This document shows, in pieces, positions 1 through 9,376 of a DNA stretch of 64,000 bases. The stretch is from Enterobacteriaceae bacterium RIT693 (lineage in GTDB: Bacteria; Pseudomonadota; Gammaproteobacteria; Enterobacterales; Enterobacteriaceae). The position numbers and the translations under genes are program-made. Position 1 is the first letter of the stretch; each line of letters starts with the position of its first letter. The DNA lies in NCBI GenBank assembly GCA_009668225.1, contig WJYK01000004.1:248001-312000 (forward strand). Direction: 5' to 3'. Below the pieces are notes generated by a model. It did not search any database, was not told the DNA's origin, and worked only from the letters and a program-made list of their open reading frames with translations.

Positions 1-843
1 GTGAAAGAGTACCATTTGCTGAACCCGGTGATTGTGGACTGTACTTCCAGCCAGGCCGTGGCGGATCAGTACGCCGATTTCCTGAGCGAAGGTTTCCACG
101 TGGTGACGCCAAACAAAAAGGCCAACACCTCGAGCATGAATTATTACCACCAGTTACGTAATGCCGCGGAGAGTTCGCGCCGTAAGTTCCTCTACGACAC
201 CAACGTGGGGGCGGGGCTGCCGGTGATCGAAAACCTGCAAAACTTACTGAATGCGGGCGATGAGCTGCAGCGTTTTTCCGGCATTCTTTCCGGGTCGCTC
301 TCTTATATCTTCGGTAAGCTGGATGAAGGGATGAGCTTCTCGCTGGCGACCAGCACTGCCCGTGAAATGGGCTATACCGAACCGGACCCGCGTGACGATC
401 TTTCCGGTATGGATGTCGCGCGTAAGCTGTTGATCCTGGCGCGTGAGACCGGAAGCGATCTGGAACTTTCGGATATCGAGATTGAATCCGTGCTTCCGGA
501 AAATTTTGATGCGAGCGGAGACGTTGAGTCTTTTATGGCACGCCTTCCTCAGTTGGATGATGAGTTTACGGCTCGTGTGAGGAAGGCGCGTGACGATGGG
601 AAAGTGCTACGTTACGTCGGCATTATTGAAGAAGACGGCAGCTGTAAAGTGAAAATCGATGCCGTAGACGGCAATGATCCGCTGTATAAGGTGAAAAACG
701 GCGAAAATGCCCTGGCCTTCTACAGCCATTATTATCAACCGCTGCCGCTGGTGCTGCGCGGTTATGGGGCGGGTAACGATGTTACTGCCGCCGGCGTCTT
801 CGCGGATCTGCTTCGCACCCTGTCATGGAAGTTAGGAGTTTAA
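1..843 (+). CDS. thrA: Aspartokinase I / homoserine dehydrogenase I, C-terminal part (5' end outside window)
   Basis: This is the last 280 codons of the bifunctional threonine-pathway enzyme, which is about 820 residues in E. coli; the kinase and ACT domains lie off the left edge. What remains is most of the homoserine dehydrogenase domain, which reduces aspartate semialdehyde to homoserine with NAD(P)H. Seen here are VVTPNKKAN, the [12 protein letters not shown] segment, [19 protein letters not shown] with its acidic catalytic-site residues, and the C-terminal [20 protein letters not shown]. The GTG at position 1 is only an in-frame Val codon, not a start. One base separates the TAA stop from thrB, and the thrB ribosome-binding site (TAGGAG) lies inside the end of thrA, so thrA, thrB and thrC are translationally packed. 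The usual thrL attenuator is outside the window. Confidence 0.97.
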   Translation: MKEYHLLNPVIVDCTSSQAVADQYADFLSEGFHVVTPNKKANTSSMNYYHQLRNAAESSRRKFLYDTNVGAGLPVIENLQNLLNAGDELQRFSGILSGSLSYIFGKLDEGMSFSLATSTAREMGYTEPDPRDDLSGMDVARKLLILARETGSDLELSDIEIESVLPENFDASGDVESFMARLPQLDDEFTARVRKARDDGKVLRYVGIIEEDGSCKVKIDAVDGNDPLYKVKNGENALAFYSHYYQPLPLVLRGYGAGNDVTAAGVFADLLRTLSWKLGV

Positions 844-844
844 G

Positions 845-1774
845 ATGGTTAAAGTATATGCCCCGGCTTCCAGCGCCAATATGAGCGTTGGTTTTGATGT
901 GCTGGGCGCGGCGGTGTCGCCTGTTGATGGCTCACATTTGGGCGATTACGTCACGGTTGAGGCGGCAGATAGCTTCAGCCTGACTAACCTTGGGCGCTTC
1001 GCCAGCAAACTGCCGGATGAACCGCGTGAGAACATTGTTTATCAATGCTGGGAGCGTTTTTGCCAGGAGGTCGGTAAAACTATCCCTGTGGCGATGACGC
1101 TTGAGAAAAACATGCCTATCGGTTCGGGGCTCGGATCCAGCGCCTGCTCTGTGGTCGCTGGCCTGATGGCGATGAATGAATTTTGCGGTAAGCCTCTTAG
1201 CGACACGCGTCTGCTGGCGCTGATGGGCGAGCTGGAAGGGCGCATTTCCGGCAGCATTCATTACGACAACGTCGCCCCTTGTTTCCTCGGCGGGATGCAG
1301 CTGATTTTCGAAGAAAGCGGCATCATCAGCCAGCAAGTGCCAGGCTTTGAGGAGTGGCTGTGGGTGCTGGCTTACCCCGGCATTAAGGTTTCAACCGCCG
1401 AAGCACGTGCGATTTTGCCTGCCCAGTATCGCCGTCAGGACTGCATCAGCCACGGCCGCCACCTGGCCGGTTTTATTCATGCCTGCCACACCCGCCAGCC
1501 AGCGCTCGCCGCGAAGATGATGCAGGATGTGATTGCTGAACCTTACCGAGCCAAACTGCTGCCTAAGTTTGATGAGTCCCGCAAGGCCGTCGCGGATATT
1601 GGCGCGCTGGCGAGCGGGATTTCGGGTTCCGGCCCGACCTTATTTGCACTGTGCGATAACACCGACACCGCACAGCGCGTGGCTGACTGGCTCAGCCAAC
1701 ATTATTTGCAGAACCAGGAAGGTTTTGTACATATTTGCCGTCTGGATACGGCTGGCGCACGAGTTTTGGGATAA
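845..1774 (+). CDS. thrB: Homoserine kinase
   Basis: ThrB phosphorylates L-homoserine with ATP to O-phosphohomoserine, the substrate of ThrC, in the cytoplasm. The protein is 309 residues, about the length of E. coli ThrB. It is a GHMP-family kinase: the N-terminal [16 protein letters not shown] stretch (residues 6-21) and the glycine/serine-rich ATP-phosphate loop [12 protein letters not shown] (residues 91-102) are both present, as is the C-terminal [12 protein letters not shown] motif. The ATG follows thrA by one base and has the TAGGAG sequence just upstream. thrC begins three bases after the stop. Nothing in the gene looks disrupted. Confidence 0.97.
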   Translation: MVKVYAPASSANMSVGFDVLGAAVSPVDGSHLGDYVTVEAADSFSLTNLGRFASKLPDEPRENIVYQCWERFCQEVGKTIPVAMTLEKNMPIGSGLGSSACSVVAGLMAMNEFCGKPLSDTRLLALMGELEGRISGSIHYDNVAPCFLGGMQLIFEESGIISQQVPGFEEWLWVLAYPGIKVSTAEARAILPAQYRRQDCISHGRHLAGFIHACHTRQPALAAKMMQDVIAEPYRAKLLPKFDESRKAVADIGALASGISGSGPTLFALCDNTDTAQRVADWLSQHYLQNQEGFVHICRLDTAGARVLG

Positions 1775-1777
1775 AGC

Positions 1778-3064
1778 ATGAAACTGTACAACCTTAAAGA
1801 TCACAACGAGCAGGTTACTTTCGCACAGGCCGTTACCCAGGGGCTGGGCAAGCAGCAGGGTCTGTTCTTCCCGCACGACCTGCCGGAGTTTGAGCTGACT
1901 GAAATCGACGCCATGCTGGATATGGACTTTGTCAGCCGCAGCAGCAAAATTCTGTCTGCCTTTATCGGCGATGAGATCCCGCAGGAGATTCTGGAAGAGC
2001 GCGTGGGTGCGGCTTTCGCTTTCCCTGCACCGGTCAATATGGTCGAACCGGACGTAGGCTGCCTGGAGTTGTTCCACGGCCCGACGCTGGCGTTTAAAGA
2101 CTTTGGCGGGCGCTTTATGGCCCAGATGCTGACCCACATCAGCGGCGACAAACCGGTGACCATTCTGACCGCTACATCAGGCGACACCGGCGCGGCCGTG
2201 GCCCATGCGTTTTATGGCATTGAGAACGTACGCGTAGTCATTCTTTACCCACGTGGGAAAATCAGCCCGCTGCAGGAAAAACTGTTCTGTACCCTCGGCG
2301 GCAATATTGAAACCGTGGCGATTGACGGTGACTTCGATGCCTGTCAGGCGCTGGTGAAACAGGCGTTTGACGATGAGGAACTGAAGGTGGCGCTCGGGTT
2401 AAACTCGGCGAACTCCATCAACATCAGCCGCCTGCTGGCGCAGATTTGCTACTACTTTGAAGCCGTGGCTCAGTTGCCGCAGGAAGCCCGTAACCAGCTG
2501 GTGGTTTCCGTGCCGAGCGGTAACTTTGGTGACCTGACTGCCGGCCTGCTGGCGAAATCACTCGGCCTGCCGATTAAGCGTTTTATCGCGGCCACGAATG
2601 CCAACGACACCGTTCCACGCTTCCTCGCAGAAGGTCAGTGGGCGCCTAAAACGACCGTTGCAACGCTTTCCAACGCCATGGACGTAAGCCAGCCTAACAA
2701 CTGGCCGCGTGTGGAAGAACTGTTCCGCCGCAAAATCTGGCGCCTGACCGACCTGGGCTATGCCGCAGTCACGGATGAAACCACCAAAGAGACGATGCGT
2801 GAGTTGAAGGCTATTGGCTACGTTTCCGAACCGCATGCGGCCATTGCTTACCGTGCCCTGCGCGACCAGCTGCAGCCAGGCGAGTTTGGCCTGTTCCTGG
2901 GGACGGCGCATCCGGCGAAGTTTAAAGAGAGCGTAGAAGAGATTCTGGGCGAGCCGCTACCGCTGCCTCAGGAGCTGGCGTCCCGCGCCGACCTGCCGCT
3001 GCTGTCCCATAACCTTCCTGCTGATTTTGCCGAATTGCGTAAGTTCATGATGGTCAAAGCCTGA
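1778..3064 (+). CDS. thrC: Threonine synthase
   Basis: ThrC is the PLP enzyme that converts O-phosphohomoserine to L-threonine and phosphate, the last step of the pathway. It has 428 residues, the same class of length as E. coli ThrC. The PLP-binding lysine is seen at residue 107 in HGPTLAFKDFGG. The phosphate-cup region TATSGDTGAAVA and the SGNFGDLTAG motif follow. It is the last gene of the thrABC operon: it starts three bases after thrB and is followed by a hairpin at 3073-3097. Confidence 0.97.
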   Translation: MKLYNLKDHNEQVTFAQAVTQGLGKQQGLFFPHDLPEFELTEIDAMLDMDFVSRSSKILSAFIGDEIPQEILEERVGAAFAFPAPVNMVEPDVGCLELFHGPTLAFKDFGGRFMAQMLTHISGDKPVTILTATSGDTGAAVAHAFYGIENVRVVILYPRGKISPLQEKLFCTLGGNIETVAIDGDFDACQALVKQAFDDEELKVALGLNSANSINISRLLAQICYYFEAVAQLPQEARNQLVVSVPSGNFGDLTAGLLAKSLGLPIKRFIAATNANDTVPRFLAEGQWAPKTTVATLSNAMDVSQPNNWPRVEELFRRKIWRLTDLGYAAVTDETTKETMRELKAIGYVSEPHAAIAYRALRDQLQPGEFGLFLGTAHPAKFKESVEEILGEPLPLPQELASRADLPLLSHNLPADFAELRKFMMVKA

Positions 3065-3072
3065 TTCTGACA

Positions 3073-3097
3073 CCCCACTTCGTCGGTAAAAGTGGGG
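3073..3097 (+). terminator. Hairpin after thrC, probable operon terminator
   Basis: An 8-bp perfect stem (CCCCACTT at 3073-3080 with AAGTGGGG at 3090-3097) and a 9-base loop start nine bases after the thrC stop. The T-run behind it is weak (CCGTTCTCTT), so termination strength is uncertain. Confidence 0.6.
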
Positions 3098-3276
3098 CCG
3101 TTCTCTTCGTTGAATTAGGGAGGGAATCGGCAGAAATTCCGCAGGGAAAAAGGAGGGATTCCCATAAAATGCGGGAGGTTAGAGATTAGGATTGCGGAGA
3201 ATAACGCGGGTGTGATTTCCGACATAAGCTCATCTTAACGGGCCACTGGGCCGGCTTAAGAAGTAAGGAGCAAGCT

Positions 3277-3537
3277 ATGTTGAAATCCATCTTTCTGGCG
3301 TTGTCTCTGCTGGTGGTGACGCCGCTGGCGGTACAGGCGGGAGAAATCACCCTGCTGCCTGCGGTGACGCTGCACTTTGGCGATCGGGATAATCACGGGC
3401 GCTACTGGGACGGCCATTCCTGGCGAGATCATGACTGGTGGGGAAGGCACTATGAGTGGCGTGAACACCGCTGGCAGCGCCATGCACATTTCGATGGCCC
3501 GCCGCGCTATCATCATGATGACCGCTGGGATAGATGA
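3277..3537 (+). CDS. yaaX: YaaX-type small periplasmic protein (DUF2502)
   Basis: This 86-residue protein has a clear signal peptide (Met-Leu-Lys, a hydrophobic run, then VQA before Gly) with probable cleavage near residue 21. The mature part is short and very rich in His, Trp, Arg and Asp ([13 protein letters not shown], then HYEWREHRW). It matches YaaX of E. coli in sequence pattern and in position between thrC and yaaA. The function is unknown. The His/Asp-rich mature chain might bind metal, but that is only a guess. AAGGAG lies eight bases before the ATG. It is monocistronic: a bidirectional terminator follows and a 212-bp gap with the thrC hairpin precedes it. Confidence 0.85.
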   Translation: MLKSIFLALSLLVVTPLAVQAGEITLLPAVTLHFGDRDNHGRYWDGHSWRDHDWWGRHYEWREHRWQRHAHFDGPPRYHHDDRWDR

Positions 3538-3555
3538 CCGGCGCTAGTGCAAATT

Positions 3556-3586
3556 AAAACGCCAGCTTAGCGCTGGCGTTTTTTTT
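3556..3586. terminator. Bidirectional terminator between yaaX and yaaA
   Basis: The 7-bp GC core CGCCAGC (3560-3566) pairs with GCTGGCG (3572-3578) around a 5-base loop. It is flanked by AAAA on the left and eight T on the right, so it can serve the convergent yaaX (+) and yaaA (-). Confidence 0.85.
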
Positions 3587-4358
3587 ACTGCTCGTGGCGC
3601 TTAAACACCAGTTCGTTTTTCTGTGAGGCGTCTGCATCAAAGAAGTAGCCGTCGGTATTAAACGCTTTTAGCTGTTCGGGCTTCGTCAGGCGATTCTCAA
3701 TGATGTAGCGGCTCATCATCCCACGCGCTTTTTTCGCATAGAAGCTAATGACTTTAAACTTGCCGTTCTTCTCATCCAGGAAGACTGGCTTGATGATTTC
3801 CGCATTCAGCTTCTTCGGCTTAACCGCTTTAAAGTATTCATCAGACGCCAGGTTTACCACGACATTGTCACCCTGCGTCGCCAGTACCTGGTTCAGCTTC
3901 TCGGTAATTGTGTCGCCCCAGAAGTGATAAAGATCTTTGCCTTTCGGGTTTTCGAGGCGGATGCCCATTTCCAGACGGTAAGGCTGCATCAGGTCCAGCG
4001 GACGCAGTACGCCGTAGAGTCCGGAAAGCATACGCAGGTGCTGCTGGGCGAAATCAAAGTCCGCTTCGCTAAACTCTTCGGCCTGCAGGCCGGTATAAAC
4101 ATCGCCTTTAAACGCAAGAATAGCCGGGCGAGCGTTTTGCGGAGTGAACGCCGGCTGCCACTCATGGAAGCGCGTTTCGTTAAGCGAAGCCAGCTTGTCG
4201 CTGATGCTCATCAGCGAGGCAATTTGCGGCGCGCTAAGCTTGCGGGCAACGCTGATTAACTGCTGGGAGTATTCCAGCAGTTCAGGCTGTGTGTAGCGGT
4301 CCGTAGGCAGCTCGCTTTGGTAATCCAGCGTCTTGGCAGGTGAGATAAGAATTAGCAT
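3585..4358 (-). CDS. yaaA: Peroxide-stress protein YaaA (DUF328/UPF0246)
   Basis: YaaA homologues limit intracellular free iron and oxidative DNA damage during peroxide stress; in E. coli the gene is OxyR-induced. The protein here is 257 residues, starting [13 protein letters not shown], which is the conserved family N-terminus. I chose the ATG at 4356-4358, not an in-frame start five codons upstream, because AAGGAGTGG is well spaced before it and the family begins at this Met. Other conserved features are the [14 protein letters not shown] segment, [19 protein letters not shown] in the middle, and [16 protein letters not shown] near the C-terminus. No membrane or signal segment is seen, so it is cytoplasmic. 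It converges on yaaX across a shared terminator. Confidence 0.93.
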   Translation of the reverse strand: MLILISPAKTLDYQSELPTDRYTQPELLEYSQQLISVARKLSAPQIASLMSISDKLASLNETRFHEWQPAFTPQNARPAILAFKGDVYTGLQAEEFSEADFDFAQQHLRMLSGLYGVLRPLDLMQPYRLEMGIRLENPKGKDLYHFWGDTITEKLNQVLATQGDNVVVNLASDEYFKAVKPKKLNAEIIKPVFLDEKNGKFKVISFYAKKARGMMSRYIIENRLTKPEQLKAFNTDGYFFDADASQKNELVFKRHEQ

Positions 4359-4430
4359 GTCCACTCCTTGCATAGTTTGGCCGTTACTTTAGCAAATTTC
4401 CCGGACGTGGCGGCCTATGGCTGCGATTAG

Positions 4431-5870
4431 CTAAGGTTTTTTTTCAACGTCTCTGTCCCAAACGCCGGGCGCAAGCTGGTTCTTAATGTCAGGAAAACGG
4501 TTTGGATTGAATATTGGGGAGATCCCGAGCTTTTGCTGGCGTAAATAATCCGCCGCTATCGCTTTCACCACGGGTGAGAGCAGCAGGATCGCCGTGATAT
4601 TGGTTATCGCCATGATGGCCATCGCCACGTCTGCCAGCTGCCAGACCAGCGGCAGCGCGGCCTGCGTACCGAACATCACCATTGTGAGCACCATAAAGCG
4701 CAGTAAAAATTTCAGCGCGCGTCTGTCCTGGTTGAGGAACAGCAAATTGTTCTCTGCGTAGGTGTAGTTCGCCATGATGGACGTGAAGGCGAACAGGAAG
4801 ACGATTATCACGATAAAGCCGCTACCCCAGCCGCCAACCGCCGAGCTAAACGCCTGCTGAACCAGGATAATGCCGCTACGCGAGGTTTCAATGCCGTCTA
4901 TCATGCCGGACATCAGCACGATGGCGGCGGTCGCGGTGCAGATGATTAGCGTGTCGATTAACACACCAAACATTTGTACCACGCCCTGAGTCGCCGGGTG
5001 TGGAGGCCATGCCGCTGCGGCGGCTGCGGCGTTAGGCGTGGAGCCCATGCCCGCCTCGTTGGAAAACATCCCGCGCTGAAAACCGTTGGTGATGGCCTGG
5101 CTCACGGTATAGCCCAGCGCACCTGAAGCGGCTTCATGCCAGCCAAAAGCGTGGCTGAAAATCAGCCTGATCACCTCCGGGAAGCGTTCAATGTGCAGGA
5201 CAACAACATACAGGCTCATGCACACCCATAGTAATGCCATCAGCGGCACCAGCCATTGCGAGAGCCGGGCGATGGTTCTCATTCCACGCCAGATAACCAG
5301 CGCGGTGACGGCAACCAGGAAAACGCCTACCCAGATTTTTGGCACGTCAAACGCATAGTGTGTGGCGATAGCGATGGAGTTAGCCTGAACGGCGTTAAAT
5401 ATCATGCCGAAGGCAACGATCAAAAAGACGGAAAACAGCACGCCCATCCAGCGCATGCCAAGGCCGCGCTCCATGTACCAGGCCGGGCCGCCGCGATAGT
5501 TTCCGTCTTTGTCCCGGCTCTTATAGAGCTGGGCGAGCGAGCATTCTGCAAAGGCGGTGGCCATGCTGAGTACTGCAGCAACCCACATCCAGAAAACCGA
5601 GCCGGGACCACCTGCAGAGATGGCAAGCGCGATACCCGCAAGATTTCCGCTGCCCACGCGAGCGGCAAGGCTGGTGCAGAGCGCCTGGAATGAGGATATT
5701 CCGGAAGGATCGGCTGAGTTGCTGTTGAGAAGGAAAATGCGTAGACGGGTAAAATAGCGGAACTGGACGAAGCCGCTGCGGAAGGTGAACCAGATGCCTG
5801 CGCCAATCAGCAGCCAGAGCAACACCGAGCCCCAAAGCACTTCGTTGATAAATAATAAGAAATCTGTCAT
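4431..5870 (-). CDS. yaaJ: AgcS-family sodium:alanine/glycine symporter (YaaJ-like)
   Basis: This 479-residue inner-membrane protein has about 11 hydrophobic segments. It carries the AgcS signature GSGNLAGIALAISAGGPG followed by VFWMWVAA, and the conserved NGFQRGMFSNEAGMGSTPNAAA stretch. Family members take up alanine or glycine with Na+; the substrate of YaaJ itself is inferred. It occupies the yaaJ position between yaaA and talB. I moved the start to the ATG at 5868-5870, which has GAGGG upstream and gives the usual N-terminus. An upstream in-frame extension would add 21 basic, non-membrane residues that the family lacks. It is divergent from talB. Confidence 0.88.
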   Translation of the reverse strand: MTDFLLFINEVLWGSVLLWLLIGAGIWFTFRSGFVQFRYFTRLRIFLLNSNSADPSGISSFQALCTSLAARVGSGNLAGIALAISAGGPGSVFWMWVAAVLSMATAFAECSLAQLYKSRDKDGNYRGGPAWYMERGLGMRWMGVLFSVFLIVAFGMIFNAVQANSIAIATHYAFDVPKIWVGVFLVAVTALVIWRGMRTIARLSQWLVPLMALLWVCMSLYVVVLHIERFPEVIRLIFSHAFGWHEAASGALGYTVSQAITNGFQRGMFSNEAGMGSTPNAAAAAAAWPPHPATQGVVQMFGVLIDTLIICTATAAIVLMSGMIDGIETSRSGIILVQQAFSSAVGGWGSGFIVIIVFLFAFTSIMANYTYAENNLLFLNQDRRALKFLLRFMVLTMVMFGTQAALPLVWQLADVAMAIMAITNITAILLLSPVVKAIAADYLRQQKLGISPIFNPNRFPDIKNQLAPGVWDRDVEKKP

Positions 5871-6003
5871 TAACGTCCCTCTTGTTAATGCGTGATGGCG
5901 GCGAGGTTGACGGGCCCGGGCCATGCAGTCCATTACGTTACAGATAAATTGGCGGCCGAGTTTATCATATTCTGGTCCACTGGACGGACAGCACTTGTCG
6001 CGG

Positions 6004-6031
6004 TTGCACCTGATGGGCGGCGTGATATCAT
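6004..6031 (+). promoter_or_regulatory. Candidate sigma-70 promoter for talB
   Basis: TTGCAC at 6004-6009 and TATCAT at 6026-6031 are separated by 16 bases and lie 57 bases before the talB ATG. The -10 matches at 5 of 6 positions and the -35 at 3 of 6. This is inferred from the pattern only. Confidence 0.4.
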
Positions 6032-6087
6032 CAAGTCAGACCGGTTACATCTCCCTAACAAGCTACACCTGAAGAGAAACACTCATT

Positions 6088-7041
6088 ATGACGGATAAAT
6101 TGACTTCTTTGCGTCAACTGACCACCGTGGTTGCTGACACCGGAGATATCGCGGCGATGAAGCTGTATCAGCCGCAAGATGCTACTACCAACCCTTCTCT
6201 GATTCTTAACGCTGCGCAGATCCCTGAGTATCGCAAACTGATTGACGAAGCGATTACCTGGGCGCGTAGCCAGAGCAGCGACCGCGCTCAGCAGGTGGTT
6301 GACGCTTCCGATAAGCTGGCTGTGAACATCGGCCTGGAAATTCTGAAGCTGATCCCTGGCCGTATTTCTACCGAAGTGGATGCTCGCCTGTCTTATGACA
6401 CCGAAGCCAGCATCGCTAAAGCGAAACACCTGATCAAGCTCTACAACGACGCAGGCATCAGCAACGATCGCATTCTGATTAAACTGGCTTCAACCTGGCA
6501 GGGCATTCGCGCTGCAGAGCAGCTGGAAAAAGAAGGCATCAACTGTAACTTGACCCTGCTGTTCTCCTTCGCTCAGGCTCGTGCCTGTGCTGAAGCTGGC
6601 GTATTCCTGATTTCTCCGTTTGTGGGCCGTATCCTCGACTGGTACAAAGCTAACACCGACAAGAAAGAGTACGCCCCGCAGGAAGATCCAGGCGTGGTGT
6701 CCGTGACCGAAATCTACCAGTACTACAAGCAGCACGGCTATGAAACCGTGGTGATGGGCGCAAGCTTCCGTAACGTCGGTGAAATTATCGAGCTGGCTGG
6801 CTGTGACCGTCTGACCATCGCACCTGCCCTGCTGAAAGAGCTGGCAGAAAGCGAAGGCGCAATCGAGCGTAAGCTGAGCTATAGCGGTGAAGTGAAGGCG
6901 CGCCCTGAGCGCATCACCGAGTCCCAGTTCCTGTGGCAGCATAACCAGGACCCAATGGCTGTAGACAAACTGGCGGACGGTATCCGTAAGTTTGCTATCG
7001 ACCAGGAAAAACTGGAAAAAATGATCGGCGACCTGCTGTAA
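6088..7041 (+). CDS. talB: Transaldolase B
   Basis: TalB transfers a dihydroxyacetone unit from sedoheptulose-7-phosphate to glyceraldehyde-3-phosphate in the non-oxidative pentose phosphate pathway. It has 317 residues, identical in length to E. coli TalB. The Schiff-base lysine is Lys132 in ILIKLAST, and the ATTNPSLIL motif (residues 32-40) and [11 protein letters not shown] are present. The start has a modest GAAGAGAAA upstream. The gene is highly codon-biased, as expected for an abundant enzyme. A hairpin follows the stop, and mog begins 109 bases downstream in the same direction. Confidence 0.98.
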   Translation: MTDKLTSLRQLTTVVADTGDIAAMKLYQPQDATTNPSLILNAAQIPEYRKLIDEAITWARSQSSDRAQQVVDASDKLAVNIGLEILKLIPGRISTEVDARLSYDTEASIAKAKHLIKLYNDAGISNDRILIKLASTWQGIRAAEQLEKEGINCNLTLLFSFAQARACAEAGVFLISPFVGRILDWYKANTDKKEYAPQEDPGVVSVTEIYQYYKQHGYETVVMGASFRNVGEIIELAGCDRLTIAPALLKELAESEGAIERKLSYSGEVKARPERITESQFLWQHNQDPMAVDKLADGIRKFAIDQEKLEKMIGDLL

Positions 7042-7049
7042 CCATTTCC

Positions 7050-7076
7050 GTGGCCGGCGCCTGTCGGCCACGCTTT
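7050..7076 (+). terminator. Hairpin after talB
   Basis: GTGGCCG (7050-7056) pairs perfectly with CGGCCAC (7065-7071) around an 8-base loop, and GCTTTTC follows. The T-run is short, so this may be a partial terminator before mog. Confidence 0.6.
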
Positions 7077-7150
7077 TCACCGCTTCCCCTGTCTGCATCC
7101 TCTTTCGCCGTGTATCATTCCGCTCAGGCTTGCTGATTTCCGGAAACTTT

Positions 7151-7738
7151 ATGAATACCTTACGCATTGGACTCGTATCCATTTCTGACCGCGCTTCCAG
7201 CGGCGTGTACCAGGACAAAGGCATCCCTGCGCTGCAGGAATGGCTGGAAAACACCCTGACCACGCCTTTTGAGATGCAAACTCGCCTGATCCCCGATGAA
7301 CAGCCAATTATCGAGCAAACGCTTTGCGAGCTGGTTGATGAGATGGGTTGCCATTTGGTGCTGACCACCGGGGGAACCGGCCCTGCACGCCGCGACGTGA
7401 CGCCGGACGCTACGCTTGCGGTTGCTGATCGCGTGATGCCCGGGTTTGGCGAGCAGATGCGTCAAATCAGCCTGCATTTTGTCCCGACGGCGATCCTTTC
7501 GCGTCAGGTGGGGGTTATCCGTAAACAGGCGCTGATCGTTAACCTGCCGGGGCAGCCAAAATCAATTCAGGAAACGCTGGAAGGCGTGAAGGACGAAAGC
7601 GGGAAGGTTGTGGTGCCAGGTATTTTTGCAAGTGTACCGTATTGTATACAGTTGCTGGATGGGCCTTATATTGAAACTAATGTACAGGTGGTAGCAGCTT
7701 TTCGTCCTAAAAGCGCACGTCGCGAAACAAAACCCTGA
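7151..7738 (+). CDS. mog: Molybdopterin adenylyltransferase
   Basis: Mog adenylylates molybdopterin to prime molybdenum insertion in molybdenum-cofactor synthesis. The protein has 195 residues, starting MNTLRIGLVSISDRASSG as in E. coli. The MoCF-family loop LVLTTGGTGPARRDVTPDAT, which binds MgATP and molybdopterin, is intact. I chose the ATG at 7151; an upstream in-frame TTG would add seven residues without family support. It stands alone between talB and the MHS transporter. Confidence 0.96.
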   Translation: MNTLRIGLVSISDRASSGVYQDKGIPALQEWLENTLTTPFEMQTRLIPDEQPIIEQTLCELVDEMGCHLVLTTGGTGPARRDVTPDATLAVADRVMPGFGEQMRQISLHFVPTAILSRQVGVIRKQALIVNLPGQPKSIQETLEGVKDESGKVVVPGIFASVPYCIQLLDGPYIETNVQVVAAFRPKSARRETKP

Positions 7739-7863
7739 ATAATCAGCTTTTGTGACATAAGATCGAATTGTTATGGAGTGTTAACATTTAACCGTTATAG
7801 TAACTCTGGCTTTACATACAAACGGAAAAAATAATTAACACTCCTCTTTACAAGCGGTCCCCT

Positions 7864-9174
7864 ATGTCAAAACAGCACGCCAGACCTCTTAATCGCCAGG
7901 ACTATAAAACCCTGACGCTTGCCGCCCTCGGCGGTGCACTCGAATTCTACGACTTCATCATTTTCGTCTTCTTTGCGGCCGTACTGGGAGAGCTTTTCTT
8001 CCCGGCTGACATCCCTGAGTGGCTGCGCCAGGTGCAAACGTTCGCCATCTTTGCTGCGGGCTATCTCGTGCGTCCTCTGGGCGGTGTCGTCATGGCGCAT
8101 TTTGGCGATCTGGTGGGGCGCAAAAAGATGTTTACCCTCAGCATTCTGCTGATGGCTGTTCCGACGCTGGCTATTGGCCTGTTGCCGACCTATGCGTCGT
8201 TAGGGATTGCGGCTCCGTTGCTGTTATTGCTGATGCGTATCCTGCAGGGGGCGGCAATTGGGGGAGAAGTCCCTGGAGCCTGGGTGTTCGTTTCCGAACA
8301 CGTTCCGGAAAAGCGCATCGGTATTGCCTGCGGTATCTTAACGATGGGGCTGACCGTCGGGATTCTGCTGGGTTCTGTAGTGGCAACCATCATCAATACC
8401 TCAATGACTCAGCAGGCTATTCACGATGGCGGCTGGCGTATTCCTTTCTTCCTGGGCGGGATTTTCGGCCTGGTGGCGATGTACCTGCGCCGCTGGCTGC
8501 GTGAAACGCCTGTTTTCCTCGAAATGCAGCAGCGCAAGGCGCTGGCCGAAGAGCTGCCGCTCAAATCGGTGATAGTTGGCCATAAAAAAGCGGTGGTCGT
8601 TTCTATGCTGCTGACCTGGCTGCTTTCCGCCTGCATCGTGGTGGTGATTTTGATGTCACCGATTTGGCTGCAAAAACAGCACGGTATTGCGCCAGCCCTG
8701 ACGCTGCAGGCGAACAGCATTGCTACGATTATGCTGTGTGTTGGCTGCCTGCTGGCAGGGCTGGCGGCCGATCGCTTTGGTGCGGGGAAAACCTTTATCT
8801 TCGGTAGTGTTCTGCTTGCCGTGTGCAGCTGGTTGTTTTACCACCTGAGCGGAACTCATCCCGAACATCTCTTCCTGCTGTATGGTCTGGTCGGGTTGAG
8901 CGTGGGCGTGGTTGGCGCGGTGCCGTTTGTCATGGTGCGGGCGTTTCCGGCACAGGTTCGTTTCACCGGCATATCCTTCTCTTACAATTTGTCGTATGCC
9001 ATTTTCGGCGGCCTGACGCCAATTGCGGTGACCATGCTGATGGGCGTTTCGCCAATGGCACCGGCCTGGTACGTGTTGGCGCTGGCTATCGTGGGGTTGG
9101 TGATGGGAATTTGGTTAAGAAAGGATATTCATCATCAGGATGAGATAGAAGAAGGGGCATTTACTTCGTCCTGA
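7864..9174 (+). CDS. MFS transporter, metabolite:H+ symporter (MHS) type
   Basis: A 436-residue inner-membrane protein with about 12 hydrophobic helices. It has the MFS loop motif GDLVGRKKM between helices 2 and 3 and a second, weaker copy (ADRFGAG) between helices 8 and 9. The start LAALGGALEFYDFIIFVFFAAVLG and LMRILQGAAIGGEVPGAWVFVSEH are typical of the MHS subfamily (ProP, ShiA, KgtP, citrate and alpha-ketoglutarate carriers). Substrate cannot be told from sequence. E. coli K-12 has no gene here between mog and satP, so this is an accessory insertion or an ancestral gene lost from E. coli. The ribosome-binding site is weak. The 125-base leader has TGTGACATAAGATCGA, a half-good CRP-like site, and a palindrome GTTAACATTTAAC. 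A strong terminator follows the stop. Confidence 0.85.
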   Translation: MSKQHARPLNRQDYKTLTLAALGGALEFYDFIIFVFFAAVLGELFFPADIPEWLRQVQTFAIFAAGYLVRPLGGVVMAHFGDLVGRKKMFTLSILLMAVPTLAIGLLPTYASLGIAAPLLLLLMRILQGAAIGGEVPGAWVFVSEHVPEKRIGIACGILTMGLTVGILLGSVVATIINTSMTQQAIHDGGWRIPFFLGGIFGLVAMYLRRWLRETPVFLEMQQRKALAEELPLKSVIVGHKKAVVVSMLLTWLLSACIVVVILMSPIWLQKQHGIAPALTLQANSIATIMLCVGCLLAGLAADRFGAGKTFIFGSVLLAVCSWLFYHLSGTHPEHLFLLYGLVGLSVGVVGAVPFVMVRAFPAQVRFTGISFSYNLSYAIFGGLTPIAVTMLMGVSPMAPAWYVLALAIVGLVMGIWLRKDIHHQDEIEEGAFTSS

Positions 9175-9181
9175 ATAAAAA

Positions 9182-9205
9182 AACGCGGAGCAGGGCTCCG
9201 CGTTT
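9182..9205. terminator. Terminator after MHS transporter, copy 1 of a 24-bp direct repeat
   Basis: An inverted repeat (ACGCGGAGC, loop AGG, GCTCCGCGT) begins eight bases after the stop codon, with A-tract before and TTT after. The same 24 bases recur exactly at 9333-9356. Confidence 0.8.
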
Positions 9206-9216
9206 AGATTGATGAC

Positions 9217-9248
9217 AAACAGTCGAAAAACGTGGTTTTCGACTGTTT
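9217..9248. repeat. 13-bp perfect hairpin between the two terminator copies
   Basis: AAACAGTCGAAAA (9217-9229) pairs fully with TTTTCGACTGTTT (9236-9248) around the loop ACGTGG. Part of it (AAACAGTC) recurs near 9307-9314 inside a smaller palindrome, CTGTTTAAAACAG at 9300-9312. There is no coding potential. The role is unknown. Confidence 0.7.
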
Positions 9249-9332
9249 GGGCAAACCAGAGAACATAATTCATTGTTTTTATTAGGTCTGAGTACAACCC
9301 TGTTTAAAACAGTCAATTTTGCCAGTAGTTTC

Positions 9333-9356
9333 AACGCGGAGCAGGGCTCCGCGTTT
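9333..9356. terminator. Terminator after satP, copy 2 of the 24-bp direct repeat
   Basis: The same 24 bases as at 9182-9205, now 20 bases beyond the satP stop codon. The palindrome works in both directions; on the minus strand it would end satP transcription, though the T-run on that side is poor. Confidence 0.7.
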
Positions 9357-9376
9357 TAGTTTCCGCTAAAGGAAGA

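Noticed and set aside
3256-3516. 86-residue frame antisense to yaaX
   Set aside because: Exact shadow of yaaX; the plus-strand frame has the signal peptide and ribosome-binding site.
7739-7863. CRP-like site and promoter before the MHS gene
   Set aside because: TGTGA is present but the right half (TCGA) is poor, and no well-spaced hexamers support the TATAGT near 7796.
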